Origin: Norana najaformis
Taxonomy: Eukaryota; Annelida; Clitellata; Crassiclitellata; Hormogastridae
DNA length: 64,000 bases
Direction: 5' to 3'
NCBI GenBank assembly: GCA_964023275.1
Contig: OZ029923.1
Coordinates: 6,792,729 to 6,856,728 of the forward strand
The notes beneath the pieces are model-generated. The model was not told the DNA's origin, searched no databases, and was given only the letters and a program-made list of their open reading frames with translations. Each line of letters opens with the position of its first letter. Position 1 is the first letter of the stretch. Below, piece after piece: positions 50,020 through 61,035 of the stretch. A program made the position numbers and the translations under genes.

Positions 50020-50025
50020 AATAAA
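50020..50025 (+). terminator. Poly(A) signal of laminin beta
   Basis: AATAAA lies 129 bases after the laminin stop codon, the first canonical signal downstream. Confidence 0.6.
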
Positions 50026-50224
50026 AAAAGGCTTGTGGTTTCAATGCGGTTTATGCAGAGAGCGCCACTGATGAGTTTACCTTGAAGTGGCGCTATACAA
50101 ATTTTAAATTACAATTACAACCCAGACAACCATTTTCATTGGGCCGACAGAGGGCCTGCATTATGCCACTGGTGGCTACTGGTGGCCAGCTGTAGGCCCA
50201 GTGCAGATTAAACTAACATGGCTG

Positions 50225-50345
50225 TCATGGTGGCCTTTTCACACACAGGTCACCATGCATGGAACTACTTATTTCCCACTTTGCCAGACCCGTCTTCTTC
50301 TCTTATATCACTTCGCAGACAAATGAAAACTTATCTTTTCTAGCT
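50225..50345 (+). mobile_element. LINE ORF2 C-terminal fragment
   Basis: Reads WN-like text then YLFPTLPDPSSS and LRRQMKTYLF, the standard C-terminal end of a non-LTR ORF2. AT-rich (AATAAT)n sequence follows at 50395-50600. Confidence 0.5.
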
Positions 50346-51127
50346 GTATAGCGTTTCTGAGGGGAATTCATAAATTAGGTTAATATAAATATCTTATTGA
50401 TAATGATAATGATTAATAAAAACAATAATAATAAAAATAATTATAATTATAATAATGATTATAATAGATAATAATAATTATAACAGTACTTATATATAAT
50501 AATAACAATACTTATAATTAATAATAACACTATAACTAATTATATATAATAACAATAATTATAATTAATAATAACAATTAATACTAACAGTAATAGTAAT
50601 AACTAGAAATGTTTTCTGTTTTAACCATTTCTGCTCATTGGACACAGACCCTTGAAATCGTTATAGGGTAACAAAGGGTTAAGGGACCTTTTTCCTTCCA
50701 ATTTTTTAAACTCTCTAAAGTCTTCGTACAAATGTAACCTCATGAACTAATTTAACCTCATAATATTAATTAACTGACAAAGTAATTAGCAATTAGTCTT
50801 CACTATTTTTTTATTCAACTGTGTGTTTTTATTGAGTTAAATATATTTAATATTCTTCAAAGTGAGTGACATTGTCATTGCATGCTCTCAGGAACACCTC
50901 TCGAGATCCGTTAGATTGCTATGCTCCAATGCCTCTGTGAAGATAATAAAAGCCACTATTTAAATACCCAGACACATACATACACCTGTAGTATTGAAGC
51001 GTCTTTCATCTGCCGACACAAATGTCTGACTGCGGTGGCCACTACGCTGGATGACCGCATATAGAAGTAGTCACATGGTGTTTTATAACCGTAAAAGAAG
51101 TCCAGAATAGGTTAGATGCCAATTATC

Positions 51128-51375
51128 TGGCCTAGTTAGCTACATCGGTAAACGCGTAGACCAAGTAGCCTCTGTGCGTGAGGATCCACGGTTCGCAACC
51201 CGATCGTGGCTTATTTCTGAGATTTAAACCTCGGGCTAGTACGGTCCGTGCACGGGGACCTTAAATGGCGTGGCGCCCATTCAAGCAGGCAGCGGTGGTG
51301 AAGGATCTCACCCGATAAATTCGTTGAAGAATGAGTAGGGTCGAGGCTATACAGTTGCTATATAAATCCTATACA
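51128..51375 (+). mobile_element. Full-length tRNA-derived SINE, family S1
   Basis: Head with tRNA-like boxes (TAGTTAGCTACATCGGTAAA and CGGTTCGCAACCC), then the core GGGGACCTTAAATGGCGTGG, CAGCGGTGGTGAAGGATCTC and the tail GTTGCTATATAAATCC. About 245 bp. Defines the family together with the copy 600 bp to its right. Confidence 0.75.
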
Positions 51376-51727
51376 TTATTACCAAGTATCACTGGCTTTG
51401 CACCGTGCAGGGCGTGGCAGCGTCTGTAGAAGAAAGGGCACGAGCGAAATGTAGGGGGAACGTACCTTCAACGGAAAATAGTCAGAACTAGTGGGGGAAG
51501 TACCCCTTCCGCCCCCGTATATCGCAACTTGGCCGTATGCACCGCGGATGCCCCGCATCTGTCCGTCGGTCATAAGAGGCGAGGAGCTAGAAGTTCAAGT
51601 CGTCTGATTAGGAGTGCTAGCGGTTAGAAGGTCAAGTGCTCTCTTCGTGGAGTCCGTCAGTCAACTCTTCGGCCCCTCGAGTTGTTTTCGACGACGCCTT
51701 TCGAAACAGTTCGGCGAAAAACGTGCA

Positions 51728-51985
51728 ACTGGCCTGGTTAGCTACATTGGTTAACGCGTACGTCAAGGCGCCTCTGTGCGTGAGGATGTCGGTTCGCGTC
51801 CCGGTGGTGGCTTATTTTCAGGGATTTAAATCTCGGGTTGTCTTAGTCCTTACCTTAAAAGGCGTGGCACCCATTAAAACGGGTAGCGGTGGTGTAGGAT
51901 CTCGCCCGATTATGTAATTCATTGAAAAATGAGGGGTAGAGGCCATGCGGTCGCTGTAGAAAAACGTGTAGATTTATTTACATTA
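51728..51985 (+). mobile_element. Full-length tRNA-derived SINE, family S1
   Basis: Head TGGTTAGCTACATTGGTTAA and GTCGGTTCGCGTCCC, core GGCGTGGCACCCATTAAAAC and tail GTCGCTGTAGAAAAACGTGT. Same orientation as the copy at 51128 but independently diverged. Confidence 0.75.
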
Positions 51986-52006
51986 ATAATCGCTATACAA
52001 AAGTTA

Positions 52007-52712
52007 CATGGTGTTACGATGTACATACAGCATGTAGGTATCTGGCAATTTATTCAGCGCCTTTTGTCTCAACAGCAGCGTCATATTTGGGATATATGAA
52101 GCTCATATATGACGCTATTCCCATATGGCTTCATATGCCTTGCACATGGAATGATATATGATGGTAGGACATGACGCCCATATGGGAAAGTTGTCATATG
52201 GGCTTCATGTATCCTGTTATTTGACATTGTCATATGTAGAATATATGAAACTTGTATGGCAATTTCCTACATGGGCTTTATATGTCCTACAGTATGGGAT
52301 CATAACATGAAGGCCATATGAAATTTTGTCATCCGGGCTTCACATGTCTTGCATATGACGTTGATTTTCGGGTATGTTTGAATTACAATTGCATTTAAGA
52401 CCTAATCGGCTTCAGAAAGTATAAACCTTTTAGCCTACTTAAATTTACCCCAGTCTAGGTCATGTTTCAGAGCCTTTGAAAGATTCCTACCCCAACAGCA
52501 ACGCCATATAACAGGATACATGAAGCCCATATGGTAATGCTTCAAATGTCCTACCATCATATATCATTCCATGTGTAAGCCCTATGAAGCCTATGTGGGA
52601 ATAGCGTCATACATGAGCTTCATATATCCCAAATATGACGTTGCTGTTGGGACAGAAGGCGCTGAATAAATTGCCAGATACCTACATGCTGTATGTACAT
52701 GATAACACCATG
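52007..52712. mobile_element. Foldback element with about 200-bp inverted arms
   Basis: The left end CATGGTGTTA..., GTACATACAGCATGTAGGTA and CTGGCAATTTATTCAGCGCC is mirrored at the right end by GGCGCTGAATAAATTGCCAG, TACCTACATGCTGTATGTAC and TAACACCATG. Arms reach inward through ATATATGATGGTAGGACAT and TTCATGTATCCTGTTAT. The interior repeats a CATATGGGCTTCATATG-like motif. There is no coding capacity and no clear target duplication. Confidence 0.85.
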
Positions 52713-53544
52713 ACACTTGTGATTTGCCAAAATCGTCGCCGGCATTTTAGGCCACACTGCCAGTGCTCCTGTGAAAGTGTGGGCCTCTTCTTCTGATGAC
52801 GTAAGCTGCTCGTGCCCAGCCAGGTGCGAGCGTCATCACCAGCGAGATTAAGAGCCATATACAGCCCATTACTGTGACACTCTGTGACGGTCTGTCGCGC
52901 AAACCTACTGAATATGGTTCTTAGAACCCAGTCGTTTGAACTAAATCGATTAATTTACGAGCCTCAATAGAGTTAAGAGGCGAGCAGAACGTGAGCATAG
53001 GCTACATGTAACACTCAACAGTTGCTGTTTTCAACACCTTGCGCTATCTTCTCGCACAAGCGAAGCTGTAAATCATTAAATTCATTGTACGTGCATGTAA
53101 AGGCGTGCATTTTATGTCATATGGCTTACGGGGAGGCCAGTTTAGTGCGCAGAATTAATACGCAGTTAAAACCTCTAGGCCTATATATTTGTTTGAATTA
53201 ACACGGTGTGCTGGAGTTCACTGTTACAAGCTGCTGTACTTTGGAGTACTTATGGAAACTGCAATTTCAGGGTTAGTACAACATTCACCAGCAATTATGA
53301 CTTATATTCTTATACGCTTTACCTGTAGCAGTTTTACATTTTCTAGATAAGATTTCTATGTAAGAAGACGTTTTGTGGCCAGCTGAATAGATTGTTTGAT
53401 GTATCGTGTGTGCCTCTATAAGCATAGGCGTACGTATAAGAATAGTAGCTTTACAAAAGAAATTAGTTGGCTTCGTAAAGTTGCAGGAACCTCAAGGCTA
53501 AAGATAATTAGATGCAAGGTGGTCTTAAGAGAGTCCAAATCCGT

Positions 53545-53990
53545 GAATCGTAGCTGTCCGTCTGTCTACCTACGTTGGATCTTTGGCTCCAGAACTGAAC
53601 CTGGCCTTACCCACTGATATTGATTTGACTAAGCGCCGTGAATTAGCTACTTGTTTCGACTTAGTTTTGTCATGACCTTGAAGAAATCCGGAGATTCCGA
53701 AGCTTAAAACTCTGCTATGAATGAAGTCGTTCAACAAATATTTGGGGTGTGGGTGGTCAAGTAAGAGAAGGACCTTTTGACCGCATAACCTAACAGAAGA
53801 CCAATCGTAATCGTAATTCCGAGATTTTTATAACGCCTAACGAAAGTCAAGTCACGGAGACCAGCTTATTCACGGGCGCTTCGTCAAAACAAAATCGGTA
53901 GACAAAAGTGTTCGGTTCCAGGTCCAGAGCCAGGCAGAGAGACAGCGTGGCAGCTACGGTGGGTGTTGTTTGGGATTGGACATGGTTGCG
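53545..53990. mobile_element. Two S2 copies, plus then reverse
   Basis: A diverged plus copy (GACTAAGCGCCGTGAATTAG, ending near 53710) is followed by a reverse copy at 53795-53990 (CTTATTCACGGGCGCTTCGT, TTCGGTTCCAGGTCCAGAGC). Confidence 0.6.
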
Positions 53991-54129
53991 ATGACTTCCA
54001 GAGACATTAGCGAAGACATTGGTTGCTTCGATCGAACTAAAACGAACTGGACTTCATACACAACAAAAAAGAAGGGAGATCGTTCATGCAAACCCATCCC
54101 GTCATATGTGTCTCCTCGTATATAGGCCT

Positions 54130-54370
54130 ATGTCTCTCGCCGCGCTTCTCTCTTCCTCTACCTCCCCTTCTCTCTTCCCTTCTTCACTGCCATTCTCTCT
54201 TTGTATCTTTATATTTTTCTCCGCTCTTCCCTCCCCTCGATTTCTCTCTCTTCGTCTCTGTGTATCTCTCCCTCTCTCTCTCCCTCTCTCGCTCTCTCTC
54301 TCTCGCTTTCTTTCTTTCTCTCTCTCTCTCTCTCTCTCTGCGTTTCTCTATTTTCGTTCATTCTTTCGTT
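54130..54370. repeat. (CT)n/(CTTT)n tract
   Basis: Pyrimidine-rich microsatellite just upstream of the coiled-coil ORF at 54462; the long Ser/Leu open frames here are artefacts. Confidence 0.85.
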
Positions 54371-54461
54371 CGTTTGTTCATCCGTTTCTTCAGGCGCCTG
54401 TATGTTTGTTCCGTTAATTTCTGTTTAAGTTTTAAAGATTTGTCAGAGACTGTCGCCAGAG

Positions 54462-54869
54462 ATGGCAATGCTTCATCGTCGGCTTTCGGCGGATACTGCT
54501 AGTCGCGGTCGCGCGTCGACTTCCGGTTTCATACAGACGGAAGCGACCATCCGATTTCGCCGGAAGTTGGCTCGTGAGGAGTTCCGGTTGAGAGCGGAAC
54601 TGACCCGACTAGATCGAGAGGAGGAGGAACTGAGGAGCGGCTATGATAAGTTGATCAGGAGCCTGAAGGAGACGAGGAACCAGATTGAGACAAGGACTCT
54701 GCCTCTGAAGGACATCGAACTAATCACTGGACACCATCAGCAGCAGCATCCTCTTCCGGCAGCCGCTGCGGCAGATCCGACCTCGACGGTGCCCCAGATA
54801 GGCAAGGCAGCTCCTCGAAGAACGAAACCAGGGAGCAGTCAGGCCATCCTCTACCCCATCTCTTATTAA
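54462..54869 (+). CDS. Hypothetical coiled-coil protein, single exon or last exon
   Basis: I do not recognise this protein. The frame ATG 54462 to TAA 54869 gives 135 residues. Residues about 24-80 are a charged Arg/Glu/Leu heptad-like helix (FRRKLAREEFRLRAEL, RLDREEEELRSGYDKLIRSL), followed by a His/Gln and Ala-rich linker and a Pro/Ser tail. GC content and codon use are higher than in the surrounding repeats, which argues for real coding. A poly(A) signal AATAAA lies at 54937, 68 bases after the stop. An AG acceptor-like site precedes at 54445, so it may be a terminal exon of a larger gene. No homology is claimed. Confidence 0.5.
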   Translation: MAMLHRRLSADTASRGRASTSGFIQTEATIRFRRKLAREEFRLRAELTRLDREEEELRSGYDKLIRSLKETRNQIETRTLPLKDIELITGHHQQQHPLPAAAAADPTSTVPQIGKAAPRRTKPGSSQAILYPISY

Positions 54870-55474
54870 AGGGGGCATGCCACTGACCTGACCCCAAAAT
54901 GTTTGGGTGACCGCTGCCCATGCAGAGAATGTGTAAAATAAACAGAGACAAGATGCTACTGCGATACTAACTAGAGTCGAAAACGGGAAAGCAAAAAAGT
55001 GTGCAAGTGAAAAAAGCCCTGTGAAATCTTGGGAAAAATCTGGGAAAAGACTGGAAAGGTCGCCGTAAAGGTCACCGAAAAAGACGAACGACCAGAAAAG
55101 GTCTGCACAGATGACGATGTCTCCTCCAATATTTTTGCATTTTATGCATCATCGATTGCTTCCCTTAGGCTGTTTAACTTCTTGCTTAGTCAACTTAAAA
55201 CACAAACTGTCTACCAATCAGTTGCGAGCACAGATTTCGTGTTCAGAATTAGAAAACTAATTGGTGAACACGTGAGGTCGACATCAACGACCTTAGCAAC
55301 CAACAGATGCTATTAAAAACCTGGATTTTATTTTTCAGACGATTATCCATGCGTTCACATATCTCGCCATTTCCGTTGTATTCTCCATCTGAGCCCTACA
55401 TGTCGTTTGGGTAATCCAAGGGGGTAGCAGCCGTTGAAGTTAATATTACAGAGTACTGCTATTATATAGGCGTA

Positions 55475-55710
55475 TAATACAAAAGAGGACGACCCCACAA
55501 AGAATCGATAGACGACATAATCGAATGGTGTGGAACATCACTCCAGGAGCTGAGCCATGCCGCACTGGAAAGACAGCAGTGGAGGAACATAGTGAGAATG
55601 GCATCGGACACCTACTGGAGTTGTACCCATGGTTTATGATGATGATGATGTTGTTGATGATGATGGTGGTGGTGGTGGTGATGATGATGATGGTGATGAT
55701 GCTGATGAAG
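55475..55710 (+). mobile_element. LINE 3' end with (GAT)n tail
   Basis: The plus strand reads RGRPHKESIDDIIEWCGTSL, then ALERQQWRNIVRMASDTYW, a typical C-terminus of a non-LTR ORF2 (RGRPxxxWxDDI...DRxxWRxxV), followed by a GATGAT/GGTGGT microsatellite that probably began as its tail. Confidence 0.65.
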
Positions 55711-55754
55711 CTTTTGTTTATTTATTTGCATATTTCAGGTATTTGTTCATTTTT

Positions 55755-55960
55755 ATTATGACTTAGAGCCTGTCAATAAGCTGGCTCCAAAACCTAGCAT
55801 TTGGGCGCTAAAGAAATTCGGAGATTAGGATTACGACTCTTGTCCAACTGTACAACTAAACAGATCTGTCTATTATGGTTATACAGCCCTACGCAATTTT
55901 GATAGATGCTTGAAAGGCGCTATATAAATGCTTGTTACATTACATTGCATTACGCATGTG
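55755..55960 (+). mobile_element. S2 fragment and retroelement tail
   Basis: AGAGCCTGTCAATAAGCTGG and GGAGATTAGGATTACGA match S2; further on, AAGGCGCTATATAAATGC then TTACATTACATT is the shared 3' tail of several families here. Confidence 0.5.
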
Positions 55961-56524
55961 CAGCATTTCTAAATTTTCCTAGACATTATCGATGTAAATT
56001 GCTATCATCTGTTTCTTTGCATGTCCAGCTGTTTTATTCGCAATCATAATTATACTCGGCAAGCTGACGGTTTCTTTAAATCGAGCATCGAGTTTCGAGT
56101 ACAAATCATCGGCTGTCGAGTTGTAATTCGAGAGTATCGAGTAGAAGTTCTACAGTACAGAGTAATAAACTTGAAAATCTTAAGTAAACCGTATCGGATT
56201 GAAACTCTGGAGTATTATAGGCCTATGCATATGTCACGAGGTCGAGTCAAAGGTCGAGGTCATAGGTCGTTATAGCAACACGTGTAAGCCCTACTTTTAC
56301 ATTAATTTAACCCGAACTGAATGTTCATTATTTAATAAAAATGCGACAAAGGCTAGAAGAAATTAAACTGAAAAAAGTTTTTCATACTTCATAGTTCGAT
56401 CCCGTCTGTCCTAGAAAGTAGTTCCCCTGTTTAACGACATCTTATGGCATCAAAGGCCGTTGAAGTCGCCCTCCTCCTTTATCCAGCCTTGGGACTGGCA
56501 CCACCCGAGTACGGCAGTTTCTCC

Positions 56525-56745
56525 TACAATGAATGTTTGGCATGTTAACAAATGCATTACTTACTTACTTACTTACTTGCAAGGTTACTGATTGATTGTA
56601 AAGCACTCTAGAAGTATTTGCTTATAATGTTATATGCTGGTAAATTATCGTCATTACAATTGTAATTACACTGGCTCCAGAAAGTATGATTATAAAGGTG
56701 TTCTAGTCTGCTGCATAGGTTTTAGTGCTTATTGAGTTATCTCTT
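56525..56745. repeat. Dispersed repeat, partner of 27427-27625
   Basis: TGTTTGGCATGTTAACAAAT, an ACTTACTT run, AAAGCACTCTAGAAGTATTTG and GTGTTCTAGTCTGCTGCATA are shared with the laminin intron 6 copy. Confidence 0.65.
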
Positions 56746-57064
56746 CCTCTGCTTAATCTTGTCCTACACGCCCTCGAATCTTTTCTCAGGTAAGTGTCCT
56801 TTTTGCGTGGGCCGATGGTGCACCACCTCTAGCTACCATCTGTGATCACCAGAGACCACCTGTGGACACATGAGTAGACGACGATGACACTCTTGAGGCA
56901 GCGAACTTGACAACGTATAAATACACATGTGTGTAGACATAAACATATTCAATATTTTCTTGAGTATCGATAAACTGATAAACTCGAGTGTCGGACTGAA
57001 AGATTAACGAGTAACGAGTTGAAATGCAGCGTGTCTCGAAAAGGTCATATATGCAGGATCTAAC

Positions 57065-57265
57065 TTTTTCGTATCCCGATCGTGGTTTATTTAAGAGATT
57101 TGAATCTCAGGCTAACGCGGTCCTTGCACGGGGACCTTAAATGGCATGGCGCCCATTCAAACGGGCAGCGGTGGTGAAGGATCTCACCTGATTATTTCAT
57201 TGCAAAATGAGCAGAGTCGAGGCCATACGGTCGCTGTAGAAAACCGTGTAAACTTAACATTTACC
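57065..57265 (+). mobile_element. SINE family S1 copy, 5' truncated
   Basis: GGGGACCTTAAATGGCATGG, CGGGCAGCGGTGGTGAAGG and GTCGCTGTAGAAAACCGTGT match S1; only the end of the tRNA-like head remains. Confidence 0.7.
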
Positions 57266-57684
57266 TCTGCAAGGTTGGGTCTGTAGACGCCCATTTTGTT
57301 CTTTCTCTACTCGCCCGACGTGCTCTAAATCCACCGTGGCAATCGGATCTTGCTCGGAGCCAGATTTCGAAGGCGACCTATAAGTATCTCGGTGGTATTC
57401 AATAACGCACCCAGGTCACTGGGATCACGGTCTTAACTGATGGGTCAAAGCCTCGTCCTCTGGCCTAAGGCACTCGAGTATGGGGTTACAACCCTGCACG
57501 CACTGATGGAATGTCCCCTTTGTTTCATCACTTCGAAGAAGACAGTTCGTAGTACTTGAGGTGTCGCTCTTTTTATACATCACGTGCTACATTATACAGA
57601 TAGTTCAAGAATTGTCGTTCATTTTCTTGGAGCACGAACGAACACTTATTTCGTCTGGTTTAAAATTGTATATAGTAGCATATA

Positions 57685-57900
57685 GGGACGTGGTGGTGTA
57701 GTGGTATGTTCTGTGCCTTTCATCCGGAGGGTCGAGGGTTCGAATCTACCTAAAGCCACTGCGTAGCGACCTTGGACAAGTTGCTCACCCACAATTGTCT
57801 GTGAGGAAGGCAACGGGAAACCACCTCACTCATCTCATCCCCGGGTGGCATAAAGCCAATGGACCTGCCTTCGGGCAGAGTACTCATCATCGTCATCATC
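57685..57900 (+). mobile_element. tRNA-derived SINE with 13-bp target duplication
   Basis: tRNA-like head (GGTGGTGTAGTGGTATGTT, GAGGGTTCGAATCTACC), a body ending GGCAGAGTACTCATC and a (CAT)n tail. The duplication ATAGTAGCATATA is exact on both sides (57672-57684 and 57901-57913). It is not a functional tRNA. Confidence 0.9.
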
Positions 57901-58080
57901 ATAGTAGCATATATGGCACAGCAGCAGTGTCTGGTTACATGAGACATTCATCAAACCGGAATGCAAATAGACACATATGATCTGACTGTGGATAAGTTTT
58001 GGCGTGTCGTCGGTTGATACCTTATACGTTAGACTCAGAAGCTGGAAAAGTTGATAATTAATAATACATACATGTTTCGA

Positions 58081-58255
58081 TTGGCTAGAGCCAATTGGTT
58101 AGAGCGCTTGGCTTGTAACGTGGAGATTACGGGTTCGAGTATCACCTGAGACGGTTCCTGTGTAGGGACATTGAGCAAATCCTGCACGCACAGTTGTATA
58201 GCGCCATCGATTGATGTTCAGTCATTATACAGTGGCGCTTAATAAATGCAGAAAT
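58081..58255 (+). mobile_element. tRNA-derived SINE, family S3
   Basis: Head TTGGTTAGAGCGCTTGGCTT and ACGGGTTCGAGTATC, tail GTGGCGCTTAATAAATGCAG. Reverse copy at 28485-28660. Confidence 0.75.
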
Positions 58256-59039
58256 AATACTACTATGGATAAGCTTGACGGCCAGACAAATATGTATCTA
58301 TTTGCATTCCTGTTTCATGAATGTTTCATGTAATCAGACACTGCTGCTGTGACATATATGCTACTATATATAATTTCATAATAAACTAAATACGTGCTTG
58401 TGCTCCAAGAAAATGAATTACGCAGTCGTGGATATGAAATGTTAGCGACTTCATTTGCTTAGCCTCGGCACATGAGGGCGGGTAGTCATTCCTCTCCATC
58501 GCCCCCCTTCTCTCCTCAACGAAAGTATATGGTCACTGAATTCATTTTATAGCAGACTTAGTTAGGGGGCGCAAATGGAGTGGAAACTTCGAAACATCTT
58601 TCACCCCGGCGTGAATTTAACCCAAGACCTCTATGTTGAAGGTCCTACACGCTAACCAGTAGACAACAGAGGTCTAAATAACTCTCCAGGGTCCATGACT
58701 AGAACTTTCTCTGTGTACAGAATGCGACGCAAACACACAGGTTTATTCCCGCGCATATTCATTCCAGAGGACCGCAGAACTGCCATCTGGATTTCATCAG
58801 CCGAGTATTAAGCCCCAATCACCCTCGATGTTCAATTAGGTGCGCCCAGCCGGGTAAACCGCCATCCGTCCGTCCGTCCGTCCGTCGGAGCCTGTTTGTC
58901 AACATCAGCCTCTGCAGCCTACACCAGGATTCATGATGCACTTGAGCTGACAGCCTGACTCTATGCCCATATAAGATCAGCTGGGGATGTTGACCTCTCT
59001 GCTGAAACCACACATCTACATATTTGGCCGCAGATTGGC

Positions 59040-59240
59040 AGCGTGCCAAATAGGATATATATATACATATACATATAAACCACTCGCGATCAGTCTATTA
59101 TATAGCACGCTATTTATATATATAGTACATATATGCATACATATACTAAAGAGATATTTAACATAAGGTTGTATAAGCCGCTCTGTATTACCTTATATAT
59201 ATATATTGTATGTATATATGTAATATATAGGCATGAATAT
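59040..59240. repeat. AT-rich (TATA/CATA)n
   Basis: Alternating TATATA/CATA runs with no coding content. Confidence 0.8.
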
Positions 59241-59479
59241 TATTTCCATATAAATACCCAACACATTTTATGATAGGTTCATTTGCGTGTACTTTATAAT
59301 ACGTGAGAAGACGTGACCATTTAACGTTCCTCAGATATCAGTAACCACGTACACGCAGACGTACATGCCCGCATACTTACATACGTACTGTAAGGCGAAG
59401 TGAGGGGAGGTAAAGTAAGGTATTGTAATCGCTCTTTTTACAAGCACCTCTCAACATTAAATGCATACAAACGTTTACA

Positions 59480-59657
59480 CGCATACACAGTATTACCTAC
59501 ATATCCACAAATATACATACACATACACGAACATACACACATACACACACATATGCACATATACACATATCTACACCCATACACACACAAACATGCATAC
59601 ATACATAAATCTACACATACATACGTGCGTACGTACATACATACATACATACATACA

Positions 59658-59688
<31 letters not shown>

Positions 59689-59815
59689 GTAAATACATAC
59701 CCACATGCACACATACATACACACATATACACATACATACACACATACACACAAACATACATACATAAATGCATACGTGCATACGTATAGACACACATGC
59801 ATACATCAGTTCCAT
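59480..59815. repeat. (CATA)n microsatellite
   Basis: CATACATA and CACACATA tetranucleotides; His-Thr-Tyr-Ile and Met-Tyr-Val-Cys open frames on the two strands are artefacts. Confidence 0.92.
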
Positions 59816-61035
59816 ATGCTACAGATCAACTTGCGACGCACCTTGTGACTCTTTCTCCATTACAAACAATCTTTGCATGGTAGCAGATTCCTATCCTTGC
59901 TAATTAATTACACGCATTAACTGCACACATTAATGCAACACGCGCATATATATTTATGCATATAATATATGTACATGCATAATATATGTATGTGCTTATA
60001 TATTATTCATGTATTTATGCATAATTCACCGGTGCGTTGATAATAGCTGCCCGTGACAATAATTTTATGCTTATGTCATTGGCAGCAGTTATTTAGAACA
60101 GTTCTTTAGAAACGCCCGTCGAAAATAATCGCTCTGCGTCACTCGTATTTTGTGAATGAGCCACCGCCGTCAATAGGCTGACTATTCCTGTGAATTGCGG
60201 ATCTTGTTTATGAAGCGCCTTCGTATCTGCGTCTTTTTAGCGATTCTCTTTACTGCGGGGGGTTTGGAATTGTTTCTTGCGTGTGCACTGAAGCATGCCT
60301 TCGTTGGTCACGGTGGGATTAGTCACGCCTCAGTAGTCTTCAGTTGAGCTTTTCCGGTTGGACGATAATTGTTCAAAGAGATGTCTTTTAGAGTCGGGTT
60401 ATAGCTAATCTGATCTCATCCAATCCTATAAAATCTGGCGACTTCTATAGCGGCGTTATCGTAATGTACAAGGCTTCATTCGATAACCAGGCCTATGTCT
60501 GTCAAGTACTGATTTGGGGGGCTGTGCATTGTATGTTGCAAAAATCGACTGAATATTAATTTGATTTCACTCCTGTATATAAATCTCTTTTCCACGCGGA
60601 CGTACGCGTTACCGAAGTAGCTAACCAAGTGAAAGTTTCATTCCCCCAACAAATCCCACCCAGATGAAAGGTAACGTTAGAGAACTTGACGAAACCTCCG
60701 TCGAATATCTCAACGTGTCGTCTGCTGCCCCAATTAGGTGATGTCCCAGTCTTTCCAAGAGACAGGACCGAGTGACGCGCCAACAACCGCTTGGCCTAGC
60801 TGACACGAGCGGCCCACGCAGGTAGCCAAAGCCCGCGGCCCAGACAGCAGCCGTTAGCTAGGCGTCAACACGAATGAGTAACGCCTGGTGTTGTGTCAAC
60901 CCTATTTAAGCAGAAGCGGTGGCAGTGTGTGACCAGTACTACCGAACGCTTGACGAGGTTTGCGGACACTTCAAAACCTCTGAATTTTGGACGATACCTG
61001 CGGCGTTATATTCGCGCAACCGGGTAACGTCTCGT
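59816..61035. other. Gene-free stretch left of the piggyBac remnant
   Basis: Mixed sequence with no supported gene, motif or repeat family apart from AT-rich DNA at 59945-60020. Minus-strand open frames at 60556-60806 have no recognisable domain. Confidence 0.5.

Larger units (their letters stand above)
57618..58417. mobile_element. Inverted-repeat element interrupted by SINEs
   Basis: Left arm (TTCATTTTCTTGGAGCAC, TATATAGTAGCATATA, then after the insert CACAGCAGCAGTGTCTGG and GGAATGCAAATAGA) is mirrored on the right (TCTATTTGCATTCC, CAGACACTGCTGCTGTG, TATATGCTACTATATA, GTGCTCCAAGAAAATGAA). The left arm is split by a SINE at 57685-57900 and the loop contains another at 58081-58255. Confidence 0.85.

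Noticed and set aside
58085..58150. tRNA gene
   Set aside because: A and B box-like sequences are present but no cloverleaf is supported and the segment continues into a SINE body shared with other copies.
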